A DNA stretch of 64,000 bases. Source: Cytophagales bacterium Alg240-R148. Its GTDB lineage: Bacteria; Bacteroidota; Bacteroidia; Cytophagales; Cyclobacteriaceae. Every line of letters starts with the position of its first letter. Position 1 is the stretch's first letter. Shown here one piece after another: positions 17,988-25,328 of this stretch. The position numbers and the translations under genes are program-made. A model generated the notes under the pieces. It saw only the letters and a program-made list of their open reading frames with translations, did no database searches and had not been told where the DNA came from. The stretch lies in assembly GCA_900537185.1 (NCBI GenBank), contig LS999826.1, positions 496,001-560,000 of the forward strand, read 5' to 3'.

Positions 17988-18629
17988 TTATTTGCTATTG
18001 ATGTAATTCAAAAATTCTTGTTTGAAATGCTGATCATTAAATTTACCACTAAAATGTGCAGTTCCAGTTCTACTGTTGGTGTCTCCAACCCCTCTGGACG
18101 AAACGCACAAATGTTTCGCATCTATTACAACTCCTACATTTTCAGTCTTTAATACCCTCATTAGCTCGTTCGCAATTTGAACCGTCAGGCGCTCTTGCAC
18201 TTGGGGTCGCTTGGCATAATATTGTACAATCCTATTGATTTTCGAAAGACCAATTACTTTGCCACTGGAAATATAAGCAACATGTGCTTTGCCATAAATG
18301 GGTACAAAATGATGTTCGCAGTGGGAGTAGAAAGTAATGTCTTTCTCAACCAACATTTGGTTGTACTGGAATTTATTTTCAAATAGTTTGGCTATGGGTT
18401 TGTTGTCAGGGTGTAAGCCACTGAAAACTTCTTTTACATACATTTTGGCCACCCTTCGTGGGGTTCCTTGTAAACTGTCGTCTGTAAGGTCTAAGCCCAA
18501 GGTGTCCATGATGGCGCGGAAATGTCCTTCAATCACTTCCATTTTCTGATCATCTGTCATGTCAAATGCATCTGCTCGAAGGGGTGTTTCGTATTGTGAT
18601 CCTATGTGTTCGTCTTCTGTTTCTTTCAT
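17988..18629 (-). CDS. folE: GTP cyclohydrolase I
   Basis: A 213-residue enzyme converting GTP to 7,8-dihydroneopterin triphosphate, the first step to folate and to queuosine. Visible landmarks are the zinc and active-site motif SHCEHHFVPIYG, the substrate loop GLSKINRIVQYYAKRPQVQE, and KHLCVSSRGVGD with the second zinc Cys. The length fits bacterial type IA enzymes. It lies 10 bases after queD and 5 before marR, so pterin and deazaguanine synthesis start from one transcript. Confidence 0.97.
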   Translation of the reverse strand: MKETEDEHIGSQYETPLRADAFDMTDDQKMEVIEGHFRAIMDTLGLDLTDDSLQGTPRRVAKMYVKEVFSGLHPDNKPIAKLFENKFQYNQMLVEKDITFYSHCEHHFVPIYGKAHVAYISSGKVIGLSKINRIVQYYAKRPQVQERLTVQIANELMRVLKTENVGVVIDAKHLCVSSRGVGDTNSRTGTAHFSGKFNDQHFKQEFLNYINSK

Positions 18630-18639
18630 AGCATTTCAA

Positions 18640-19047
18640 TTATATAGGATAGGCTACATGATTCCTCTCAGTTTCATATAGGTATACCTTTAAGTCGTAT
18701 TTTTTTTCGATTTTTTCTCTTAATATGTTCCAGATCACCACAACAATGTTTTCTGCTGTGGGATTCAGTTCTTTAAAATAAGTGGTGTCCAAGTTCAAGT
18801 TTTTGTGGTCAAACTTTTTTAGAACATTTTCTTTAATTAGGTCACTCAATATTTTCATGTCAAATACATATCCAGTTTCAGGATCCACTTCTCCTATTAA
18901 CCTAACTTTTAGTTCATAGTTATGGCCGTGGTAATTGGGGTTGTTGCATTTTCCGAAAACCGCGTCGTTTTTTTTATCGGACCAGTCGGGATTAAACAAC
19001 CGGTGTGCGGCATTAAAATGTTCTTTGCGATAAACAGCTACCTTCAT
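18640..19047 (-). CDS. queD: 6-carboxytetrahydropterin synthase / PTPS family
   Basis: A 135-residue member of the 6-pyruvoyltetrahydropterin synthase fold. Zinc ligands are His15 (FNAAHRL) and the HGH pair in NPNYHGHNYEL; Cys34 in GKCNN is the catalytic Cys position, and ETERNHVAY is the C-terminal substrate-binding motif. It uses the FolE product, and the downstream folE gene supports this. QueD (queuosine path) is the likelier assignment in this phylum; a biopterin-forming PTPS cannot be excluded from sequence alone. Confidence 0.88.
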   Translation of the reverse strand: MKVAVYRKEHFNAAHRLFNPDWSDKKNDAVFGKCNNPNYHGHNYELKVRLIGEVDPETGYVFDMKILSDLIKENVLKKFDHKNLNLDTTYFKELNPTAENIVVVIWNILREKIEKKYDLKVYLYETERNHVAYPI

Positions 19048-19121
19048 TAAAAATTATTCTTTGGTTTTGGAAATGCAATATTATGAAAAATGAAATGGAA
19101 TTATGCCTATAACAATAAATA

Positions 19122-20507
19122 TCAGGAATGGTTCACAAGTTTTAAGAACTTGAGCCCCATAACGGTACCCTTATCAGAGGTCTTTTTAATGAATATGTTG
19201 CCGCCGTGTTGTTTCATAATTTGTTTGGACAAACTCAAACCTATTCCGGAACCATCGTCTTTGGTGGTAAAAAAAGGAACAAAAACCTCTTCTTTGACTT
19301 TTTGGTCCATTCCAGAGCCGCTGTCTGTGAACAATACAACCAATTGATTGGCGTTTTCTTCCAACTCTATAACAAATTGTTTTGTTACAGCTTTTTCCAT
19401 GGCCTGGATGGCGTTGGTGAAAATATTAATTACCACTTGTTCGATTAAGTTGGAGTCTGCGACACACTGGAGTTGTTCCGGCAAACAATTGCTAACCTCT
19501 ATTTTGGCATTTTTGAATTGAGGTGAAAACAAATGCAAAACGTCTTGCACCAGAGTAGATAAGTCTAGGGTTTCTAAGTTAGGGGTTGGTGTTTTCATTA
19601 ATTTCCGATAGTCATCCACAAAATTTAACATGGCGTCACTTCTTTTTTGGATGGTTTTTAAAGAGTGTACCACATCGTCTATGTTATTCTCTGTGAGCTC
19701 CTTTACTTTTTTAGGGACGCCATTGTTGCTCAGGTTGAGTTGCATTGTCTCGGTTAAGGAAACAATAGGGGTAATGGAATTCATGATTTCGTGTGTGAGA
19801 ATTCGAATAAGCTTTTGCCACGCTTCAAATTCCTTTTGTTCTATTTCATCATTGATGTCTTTAATGGCAATTATTTTATATTCTTGTTCTAAAATGGTGC
19901 TCGTGGTAATGGTGATGGCTAGTTGCTGGCTGATGTTGTTTTTAGTAAGCTCTAGAAGCGTTTTGTCAAAAATGTCTGCATTCTCTACATATTGTGCTAT
20001 CTGAGGTTGCCGTTCTTTAAAAATGGACCAATTTTTAACCCCTTCGACCGATAGTAATTGCTCCGCTGTGGGGTTTATTAAATCAATCTCCTTCATATTA
20101 TGCACAGTAATAATCCCAATAGAGACGTGGTTGATTACTTTTTCAAGGTATAGGTTTTGGGCTTGGCGTTCGGTTTTTGAAGCCTTAATTATAGTAGTGA
20201 TTTCATCGAATGCACTGTACAAATTGGCAAAGGACTTGGAAATTTTTCTCCTTTTGTAATTGATGGAAATGTCTTCGTGTTTTAGAGATGAGATGAATTT
20301 ACTCAGCTCTCTGTTGGTGGTTGAAACAAATTTGATCAAATAAAATATTTGAATGAGCAGAATGGAGACTAGAATGAAATGGTTGAAAAACAGTCGGTTG
20401 TCTCCAAATATAAAGGCGATTAACATCATATTACCCAATATGAATACCAACCTTACTAAAAGAACAAGAGCAAACCTATTTACGAAGGGAAAGTCACCAT
20501 TTCTCAT
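19122..20507 (-). CDS. NtrY-type sensor histidine kinase
   Basis: A 461-residue membrane kinase: two N-terminal membrane segments (about 10-35 and 40-62) with almost no periplasmic loop, a linker, a PAS-like domain (about 110-215), an H-box LTHEIMNSITPIVSL with His239, and a complete catalytic domain with N-box NIFTNAIQAM, G1 DSGSGM and G2 GSGIGLSLS. The H-box is of the NtrY class that pairs with NtrC-type regulators. Its start overlaps the end of the J-domain gene by four bases (20504-20507), completing a regulator/J-domain/kinase operon. The lack of an outer domain suggests that it senses an intracellular or membrane signal. Confidence 0.9.
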   Translation of the reverse strand: MRNGDFPFVNRFALVLLVRLVFILGNMMLIAFIFGDNRLFFNHFILVSILLIQIFYLIKFVSTTNRELSKFISSLKHEDISINYKRRKISKSFANLYSAFDEITTIIKASKTERQAQNLYLEKVINHVSIGIITVHNMKEIDLINPTAEQLLSVEGVKNWSIFKERQPQIAQYVENADIFDKTLLELTKNNISQQLAITITTSTILEQEYKIIAIKDINDEIEQKEFEAWQKLIRILTHEIMNSITPIVSLTETMQLNLSNNGVPKKVKELTENNIDDVVHSLKTIQKRSDAMLNFVDDYRKLMKTPTPNLETLDLSTLVQDVLHLFSPQFKNAKIEVSNCLPEQLQCVADSNLIEQVVINIFTNAIQAMEKAVTKQFVIELEENANQLVVLFTDSGSGMDQKVKEEVFVPFFTTKDDGSGIGLSLSKQIMKQHGGNIFIKKTSDKGTVMGLKFLKLVNHS

Positions 20508-21325
20508 ATGTACTTTATTAAGAAAATTAGGTTGAATACCGCTAAAAAGAAGGCGGTGTACTGACAGCTCAATAAGTTGCCCGAATAATTTTTTGAACCA
20601 AACGGGACCATTCCAAAAAATAAAAATAATGCTGGTAAAAAGGGGAAGGAGTAATCTAAGAAGATGTTCCCTAAATTTACTTTAATTTTTTTTTCGTTAA
20701 AATTTAGAGTAGAAGCCAAGTTAAAAATTGGGGTTTCAAAGTAGGTAATTGAGTGATTGCCCTTTATTTTTTTCAAATGAGAAATGTCCGCATAAAAAAT
20801 TCTGGTCGTTGTTTGTATTGCTACAAAAGCACTTTCATCCACTTGGATACTTTGTATGGATTCTGTTACTTTTTCTTTGGTTAAAACAGTGTCCACCACC
20901 AAAAGCATGCATATGAGAATAAAGGGTACAGTGGCCATTTTTTGAAAGCGAAATACTTTTTGTTTCATCCGCCACAGGTGTTGCTGGTTTTTCAGCTCTT
21001 CTTCTGCCTTTTGCTTTTTATATTCATTTCGTTTGCTTTGGTAGTCATTAGTGCCTTCGGTAGGCCGATTGGATGTTTGGCTTGCCTTAGTTTGATTTTC
21101 CAGATTCTGAATTTTTTGCAGATGCCAATCGTAGGTGTTTTTGCGGTCGGGGTTAGACAGTACTTCGTAGGCTTGCTGTACTTCCAAAAACAATTTCTTT
21201 GCGGAGATGCTGCTGTTTTTGTCTGGGTGGTAGCGCTTAACTAAGCTGCGGTATGCCGATTTAATTTCAAATTCACTTGCATTTTGGTGAACACCCAAAA
21301 TGGCATAATAACTTTTACCAATCAT
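20504..21325 (-). CDS. Membrane-anchored J-domain protein inside a two-component operon
   Basis: A 273-residue protein. Residues 1-70 are a canonical J-domain (YYAILGV, then YHPDKNSS with the HPD motif that stimulates DnaK, then DRKNTYDW). A charged, coiled linker follows, then a membrane segment near 145-165, an extracytoplasmic-looking stretch of about 60 residues, and two more hydrophobic segments near the C-terminus. It lacks the Gly/Phe, zinc and C-terminal domains of DnaJ. Its ATG overlaps the regulator's stop codon by one base and its stop overlaps the kinase start by four, so the three proteins are translationally coupled. It may recruit DnaK at the membrane to the signalling pathway; that is inference. 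Confidence 0.88.
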   Translation of the reverse strand: MIGKSYYAILGVHQNASEFEIKSAYRSLVKRYHPDKNSSISAKKLFLEVQQAYEVLSNPDRKNTYDWHLQKIQNLENQTKASQTSNRPTEGTNDYQSKRNEYKKQKAEEELKNQQHLWRMKQKVFRFQKMATVPFILICMLLVVDTVLTKEKVTESIQSIQVDESAFVAIQTTTRIFYADISHLKKIKGNHSITYFETPIFNLASTLNFNEKKIKVNLGNIFLDYSFPFLPALFLFFGMVPFGSKNYSGNLLSCQYTAFFLAVFNLIFLIKYI

Positions 21326-22707
21326 TATTGTAATCCGTGTTTTTTCATTCTTCTATACATAGCCGTTCTTGTTAATCCCAAAGATTGCGCGGTTTTGGAT
21401 ATGTTTCCCTTGTGGTTTACAAGGCTTTGTTCCATAAAGTGCTTTTCCATTTCGTCAAGCGTTTTGTTGGAATTGGCTTCGTGGTTGTTAGACAATTTAC
21501 TGAATTTATTGATAAGAATTTCACTGTGTTCAATTGTATGGCCTTCTGTAAGAATAACGGCTCTTTCTATGGCATGTTGTAATTCTCTTATATTTCCAGG
21601 CCATTTATAATGTTGCAATTGTTTCATAACACTTGGGCTAATTTTTAACCTATCGCGCTGGTATTTTTGTGCATATACCGATAAGAAGTGTTTGGACAGT
21701 TGCTCTATATCTTCTTTTCTTTCTCTAAGGGGAGGTAGATGGATTTCTACTGTATTTAATCTGTACAAAAGATCTTGTCTAAATTTGTTTTCTTCCACCA
21801 TTTGATACAAGGGCATGTTGGTAGCGCTGATCAAACGAATATCTACTGCGTTGGCATGGTTGGCTCCTACAGGAGTTATTTGCCTGGACTGCAAGACGGT
21901 TAATAATTTGGATTGCATGGCTATAGAAAGGTTTCCAATTTCATCTAAGAAAAGGGAGCCACCTGAGGCCAACTCAAATCTACCTGTTCGGTCGTTTCGA
22001 GCATCTGTGAAGGCACCTTTTTTATGTCCAAAAAGCTCGCTTTCGAATAATGTTTCTGTTATTGCACCCATATCAACGGAAATAAAGGGAGCGGTAGTTC
22101 TGCCAGATTTTCTATGCAGGTCCTGGGCAATTAACTCTTTTCCAGTTCCGTTTTCTCCTAAAATTAATACATCTGCATCTGTACTAGCCACTTTATCAAT
22201 TAACAATTGGATGCGCTCCATTGCTGGGGATTGGCCAATAATACTGACGGCCTTTGGTTGGTATACTTTAGATAAGTCTTTTTGCGCTTGTTTTAATTTT
22301 GAAACTTCCTTTTTGCTTTTATTGAGTTCAATGGCCGCCATTATTGTTCCCAATAACTTTTGATTTTTCCATGGTTTCAAAACAAAATCTGTAGCACCTT
22401 CTTTCATGGCTTGAACCGCCAAGTCTACTTCTCCATAAGCAGTGATGAGTATTACAATTATGTGGGGGTCAAATCTTTTTATTTTTTTTAACCAGTGCAT
22501 GCCTTCGCTTCCATCATTCACCCCCTTTTTAAAATTCATATCCAGCAAAACCACACTGTACTCCTGTTTTCTTAAATGCTCTTCTATTAAGTAGGGGTTG
22601 GTTTCAGTAGTTACATGGTCAAATTGAAGTTTCAAAAACATCTTGGCAGTATCCAGTATGTCCTTGTCGTCGTCTACAATTAATATTTTATTGGTTAAAT
22701 TGTCCAT
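21325..22707 (-). CDS. NtrC-family sigma-54-dependent response regulator
   Basis: A 460-residue activator: receiver domain (1-120) with phospho-acceptor Asp56 in VVLLDMNF, AAA+ domain (about 150-385) with Walker A GENGTGKE, the sigma-54-contacting loop GAFTDA, and Walker B LFLDEIG, then a Fis-type helix-turn-helix at the C-terminus (ISKTAQSLGLTRTAMYRRM). All elements needed to activate sigma-54 promoters are present. It is the first gene of the operon with the J-domain protein and NtrY-type kinase, and it is divergent from two FtsX permeases. Two tandem palindromes just upstream of its start are probable binding sites. Confidence 0.95.
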   Translation of the reverse strand: MDNLTNKILIVDDDKDILDTAKMFLKLQFDHVTTETNPYLIEEHLRKQEYSVVLLDMNFKKGVNDGSEGMHWLKKIKRFDPHIIVILITAYGEVDLAVQAMKEGATDFVLKPWKNQKLLGTIMAAIELNKSKKEVSKLKQAQKDLSKVYQPKAVSIIGQSPAMERIQLLIDKVASTDADVLILGENGTGKELIAQDLHRKSGRTTAPFISVDMGAITETLFESELFGHKKGAFTDARNDRTGRFELASGGSLFLDEIGNLSIAMQSKLLTVLQSRQITPVGANHANAVDIRLISATNMPLYQMVEENKFRQDLLYRLNTVEIHLPPLRERKEDIEQLSKHFLSVYAQKYQRDRLKISPSVMKQLQHYKWPGNIRELQHAIERAVILTEGHTIEHSEILINKFSKLSNNHEANSNKTLDEMEKHFMEQSLVNHKGNISKTAQSLGLTRTAMYRRMKKHGLQ

Positions 22708-22727
22708 TTGTTAAAAGTATGGAAATT

Positions 22728-22768
22728 GTATCAATTATGAAACAGGTTTTTGTATCATTAATGATACA
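22728..22768. promoter_or_regulatory. Two tandem operators, TGTATCA-N4-TGATACA type
   Basis: A perfect 18-base palindrome, TGTATCATTAATGATACA, lies at 22751-22768. A second copy with the same layout and one changed arm, TGTATCAATTATGAAACA, lies at 22728-22745. Both read TGTATCA, four bases, TGA[T/A]ACA, and they start 23 bases apart, about two helical turns. They sit 21-61 bases before the regulator gene and about 60-100 bases upstream of a sigma-54-like promoter facing the permeases. This is what is expected of enhancer sites for the NtrC-type protein. No protein has been shown to bind. Confidence 0.65.
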
Positions 22769-22830
22769 CTTTGTGTAAGGGTGCCATGGGCAATGCCCGC
22801 ATAAGTTCCCTCAAGTAGGTTTTGAATGCA

Positions 22831-22846
22831 TGGTATGTTAGTTGGT
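22831..22846 (+). promoter_or_regulatory. Sigma-54-like promoter for the FtsX permeases
   Basis: TGGTATGTTAGTTGGT aligns with TGGCACG-N4-TTGCW: the -24 GG, the A and G of that block, and the TTG of the -12 block match; the -12 C is replaced by G. It points to the permease genes, whose first ATG is at 22954. The weak -12 base keeps this tentative. Confidence 0.4.
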
Positions 22847-22953
22847 ATATAGAAGTAAGAAAGTGAAAAATTGTTTGTTCCACCAACCTCCCATTCTTCA
22901 TTGGGGTTTGCCTGCACAAGCAAAATGTCATAAACGATCATTTAGAATTAATT

Positions 22954-25326
22954 ATGTTAACAAACTTTGTAAAAATCGCTTTTCGAAACCTTCTTCGAGA
23001 TCGGCTATTTTCTTTTTTGAACATCTCTGGCCTTGCGCTTGGTCTTGCTGCTGTATTGGCTATTTTTCTTTATGTTCATAAAGAATGGAATTACAACAAG
23101 GGATTTGCCGATTCTGAGCGGGTGCATAGGATAAGTACTAAATTTATGGCCATAGGAGATTTTGCGGGTTCTTCCAGGGCATTGTTACCCGAACTTCTAA
23201 GCCAACCATTTGTTGAGGTTGGAACTTTGTTTGAAACGGAGGGCAATGGCAAGTTGGTCTATCAAGCAGGTGATTATGAATACGACAATCTCATAAAAGC
23301 AGATTCGTCATTTTTTAAAATATTTAACTTTCCTATTGTTAGGGGGGCTCAAAATAACTTTTTTAAAAGTAAAAAAGGTGTTTTGATTCATGCCCGAATG
23401 GCAAAAAAGGTTTTTGGGAATGTTGAAGCCTTAGGGAAAACCATCGAAGTTAAGGGAGAGTTATATGAAATAACCCATGTTTTTGACAATATATCAACGC
23501 AAAGCCAAATTAGTCCTGATATATTACTGAGAAGGGAGGATCCCGTAGAGTTGAACTGGAATAGTGTAGGGCCTCAGGTATTTGTGAAAATTCGCTCTAA
23601 AGATGACTTTTTGCAGTTAAAATCTTCATTAAAGACAATAAGCTCTGCGGTGGTTTTTCCAATTAACAAAGCTAGTTTTCGACTTCCAGATGACGCAACA
23701 TTTGATTCATGGTATGCATCGGATATTGCCTATAAGTTTTTTATAGTGCCACTCGAAACCCTCTATTTTAGAGGGAAATATAAATTTGAACCCGTACCGG
23801 GCGGTGATATAAAGACCATCTATATTTTGGCTTCTTTGGGCGGGTTAATTTTATTATTGGCTTCTTTCAATTTTATAAATTTAGCAACAGCCAAAGCGAG
23901 TAAAAGGGCTGTAGAAGTTGGTGTTCGAAAAACCATGGGATCGATGCGGTCTATGTTAGTTTACCAGTTTTTAATTGAATCAATTGTTATTACCAGTTTG
24001 TCTTTTGCAATGGCTTTAGGAATAGCGGAAGTTTTGGTTTTACTGGCTGAATACCTTCTGAATCAGTCTCTGAATGTTAGCACCTTTGCACACCCGTTCC
24101 TCTTGGCGGTGGCTTTTGCGTTTTCATTGTTTGTAGGTTTGGTAGCAGGTTTGTACCCAGCTTTTTATTTGACACGTTTTAATCCAATTAATGTTCTAAA
24201 GTGGAACAGATCTGGAAAGGGAGGGAAAACAAGGTTTCGAGACGGTTTAATTGTAGTCCAATTTTCTATTTCCTTGATGATGATTGTTTCCACTTTGTAT
24301 GTGTTTAGTCAATTGGAATTTTTGAGAACAAGGGACAAGGGTTTTTCAACAGAAAACATTTTAGAAGTTAAAAATGGACTGGCACTAGGAAATAATTTAA
24401 ATGTTTTTAAAAATAAATTACTCCAAATTCCAGGAGTGGATCAGGTAGCTGTAGGCGATAGAACTCCAGGTAGTGGGGCCAATATATACTCCTTGTTTAA
24501 TCCTAAAAAGAAAACTTGGATGAACTTCGAGAAGTTCCAAATAGATGCCCAAAGTTTGAATTTAATAGGAGCGCAAGTGGTAGAGGGGAAAGGGTTTACT
24601 GGACTGCTGGAAGTAGATACGGTTTCTGTATTATTAAATAAAAAGGCAGTAGAGCTGTTGGAAATGGAAGACCCTATTGGTAAGAAATACGCTGGAAAAA
24701 CTATTCTCGGTATTGTGCAAGACTTCAGCTTTAACTCCTTAGACCAAGAAGTGGAACCCGCGCTTTTTGAGTATTTCCTAAAAGATGCAGACCAAGCGAT
24801 AATTAGTATTAAAACGGATGCAGCATCTATAGAAAATGTACGAGAAGAGATGGCAAAAGTATGGAGCAAATTGAGCGATGAAACAATAACAATTACCGCT
24901 ATGGATCAAAGCATGGAACAATCATTAACTGGTTCCAAAATGGTAGCGAGAGTGGCTTCAGGGCTTTCGTTTTTTGCTGTTTTGATATCGATTATGGGTA
25001 TAATTGGCCTTTTGGCTTTCCAGATAGACCAAAGAAATAAGGAAATTGGCATCCGAAAAGTTCTTGGGGCGAGCAAACAGTCTTTGCTTGTTTTATTGTC
25101 ATCAAGATTTGTGAAATTAGTGGTTTTTGGCGGACTACTCGGTATGCCATGTGCTTATTGGGCCATCAATAAATGGAAGGAAAGCTTCCTATACAAAGCG
25201 CCCATGTCGTTGAACCTTTTTGCCCTTGGCTTCTTGGTTTTATTCCTGCTTGCCTTGATTACGGTAAGTTACCAAGCCATTCAGGCTGCTATGAAAAACC
25301 CAGTGGATGTTCTAAAAGATGAATAA
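22954..25326 (+). CDS. FtsX/MacB-type ABC permease, first of pair
   Basis: A 790-residue permease with two MacB-like periplasmic domains and two FtsX cores. It has an N-terminal membrane segment after FRNLLRDRLFSFLNISGLAL, a periplasmic domain (about 50-285), three membrane helices around 290-405, a second anchor with the FRDGLIVVQFSISL start near 425, a second periplasmic domain, and a last helix trio ending in AIQAAMKNPVDVLK. FtsX-core motifs (KEIGIRKVLGAS) are clear. No ATPase gene is adjacent, as is usual for this Bacteroidota type. It is followed after two bases by a paralogue and probably controlled by the divergent NtrC-type regulator. The substrate is unknown. Confidence 0.9.
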   Translation: MLTNFVKIAFRNLLRDRLFSFLNISGLALGLAAVLAIFLYVHKEWNYNKGFADSERVHRISTKFMAIGDFAGSSRALLPELLSQPFVEVGTLFETEGNGKLVYQAGDYEYDNLIKADSSFFKIFNFPIVRGAQNNFFKSKKGVLIHARMAKKVFGNVEALGKTIEVKGELYEITHVFDNISTQSQISPDILLRREDPVELNWNSVGPQVFVKIRSKDDFLQLKSSLKTISSAVVFPINKASFRLPDDATFDSWYASDIAYKFFIVPLETLYFRGKYKFEPVPGGDIKTIYILASLGGLILLLASFNFINLATAKASKRAVEVGVRKTMGSMRSMLVYQFLIESIVITSLSFAMALGIAEVLVLLAEYLLNQSLNVSTFAHPFLLAVAFAFSLFVGLVAGLYPAFYLTRFNPINVLKWNRSGKGGKTRFRDGLIVVQFSISLMMIVSTLYVFSQLEFLRTRDKGFSTENILEVKNGLALGNNLNVFKNKLLQIPGVDQVAVGDRTPGSGANIYSLFNPKKKTWMNFEKFQIDAQSLNLIGAQVVEGKGFTGLLEVDTVSVLLNKKAVELLEMEDPIGKKYAGKTILGIVQDFSFNSLDQEVEPALFEYFLKDADQAIISIKTDAASIENVREEMAKVWSKLSDETITITAMDQSMEQSLTGSKMVARVASGLSFFAVLISIMGIIGLLAFQIDQRNKEIGIRKVLGASKQSLLVLLSSRFVKLVVFGGLLGMPCAYWAINKWKESFLYKAPMSLNLFALGFLVLFLLALITVSYQAIQAAMKNPVDVLKDE

Positions 25327-25328
25327 CT

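Noticed and set aside
21815-22363. 182-codon plus-strand frame antisense to the NtrC-type regulator
   Set aside because: It mirrors the codons of a highly conserved AAA+ domain and has no independent signal.
22771-22786. TGGCAC on the minus strand as a sigma-54 promoter for the regulator operon
   Set aside because: The -24 block is perfect but the -12 block reads CACAA instead of TTGCW, so it is not supported.
22735-22941. 68-codon minus-strand frame upstream of the NtrC-type regulator
   Set aside because: It covers the tandem operators and the sigma-54-like promoter, has odd composition and no motif, so it is probably a chance frame in a control region.
24441-24869. 142-codon minus-strand frame inside the first FtsX permease
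   Set aside because: It is the shadow of a well supported coding region, with Ser/Ile-rich composition typical of antisense frames.
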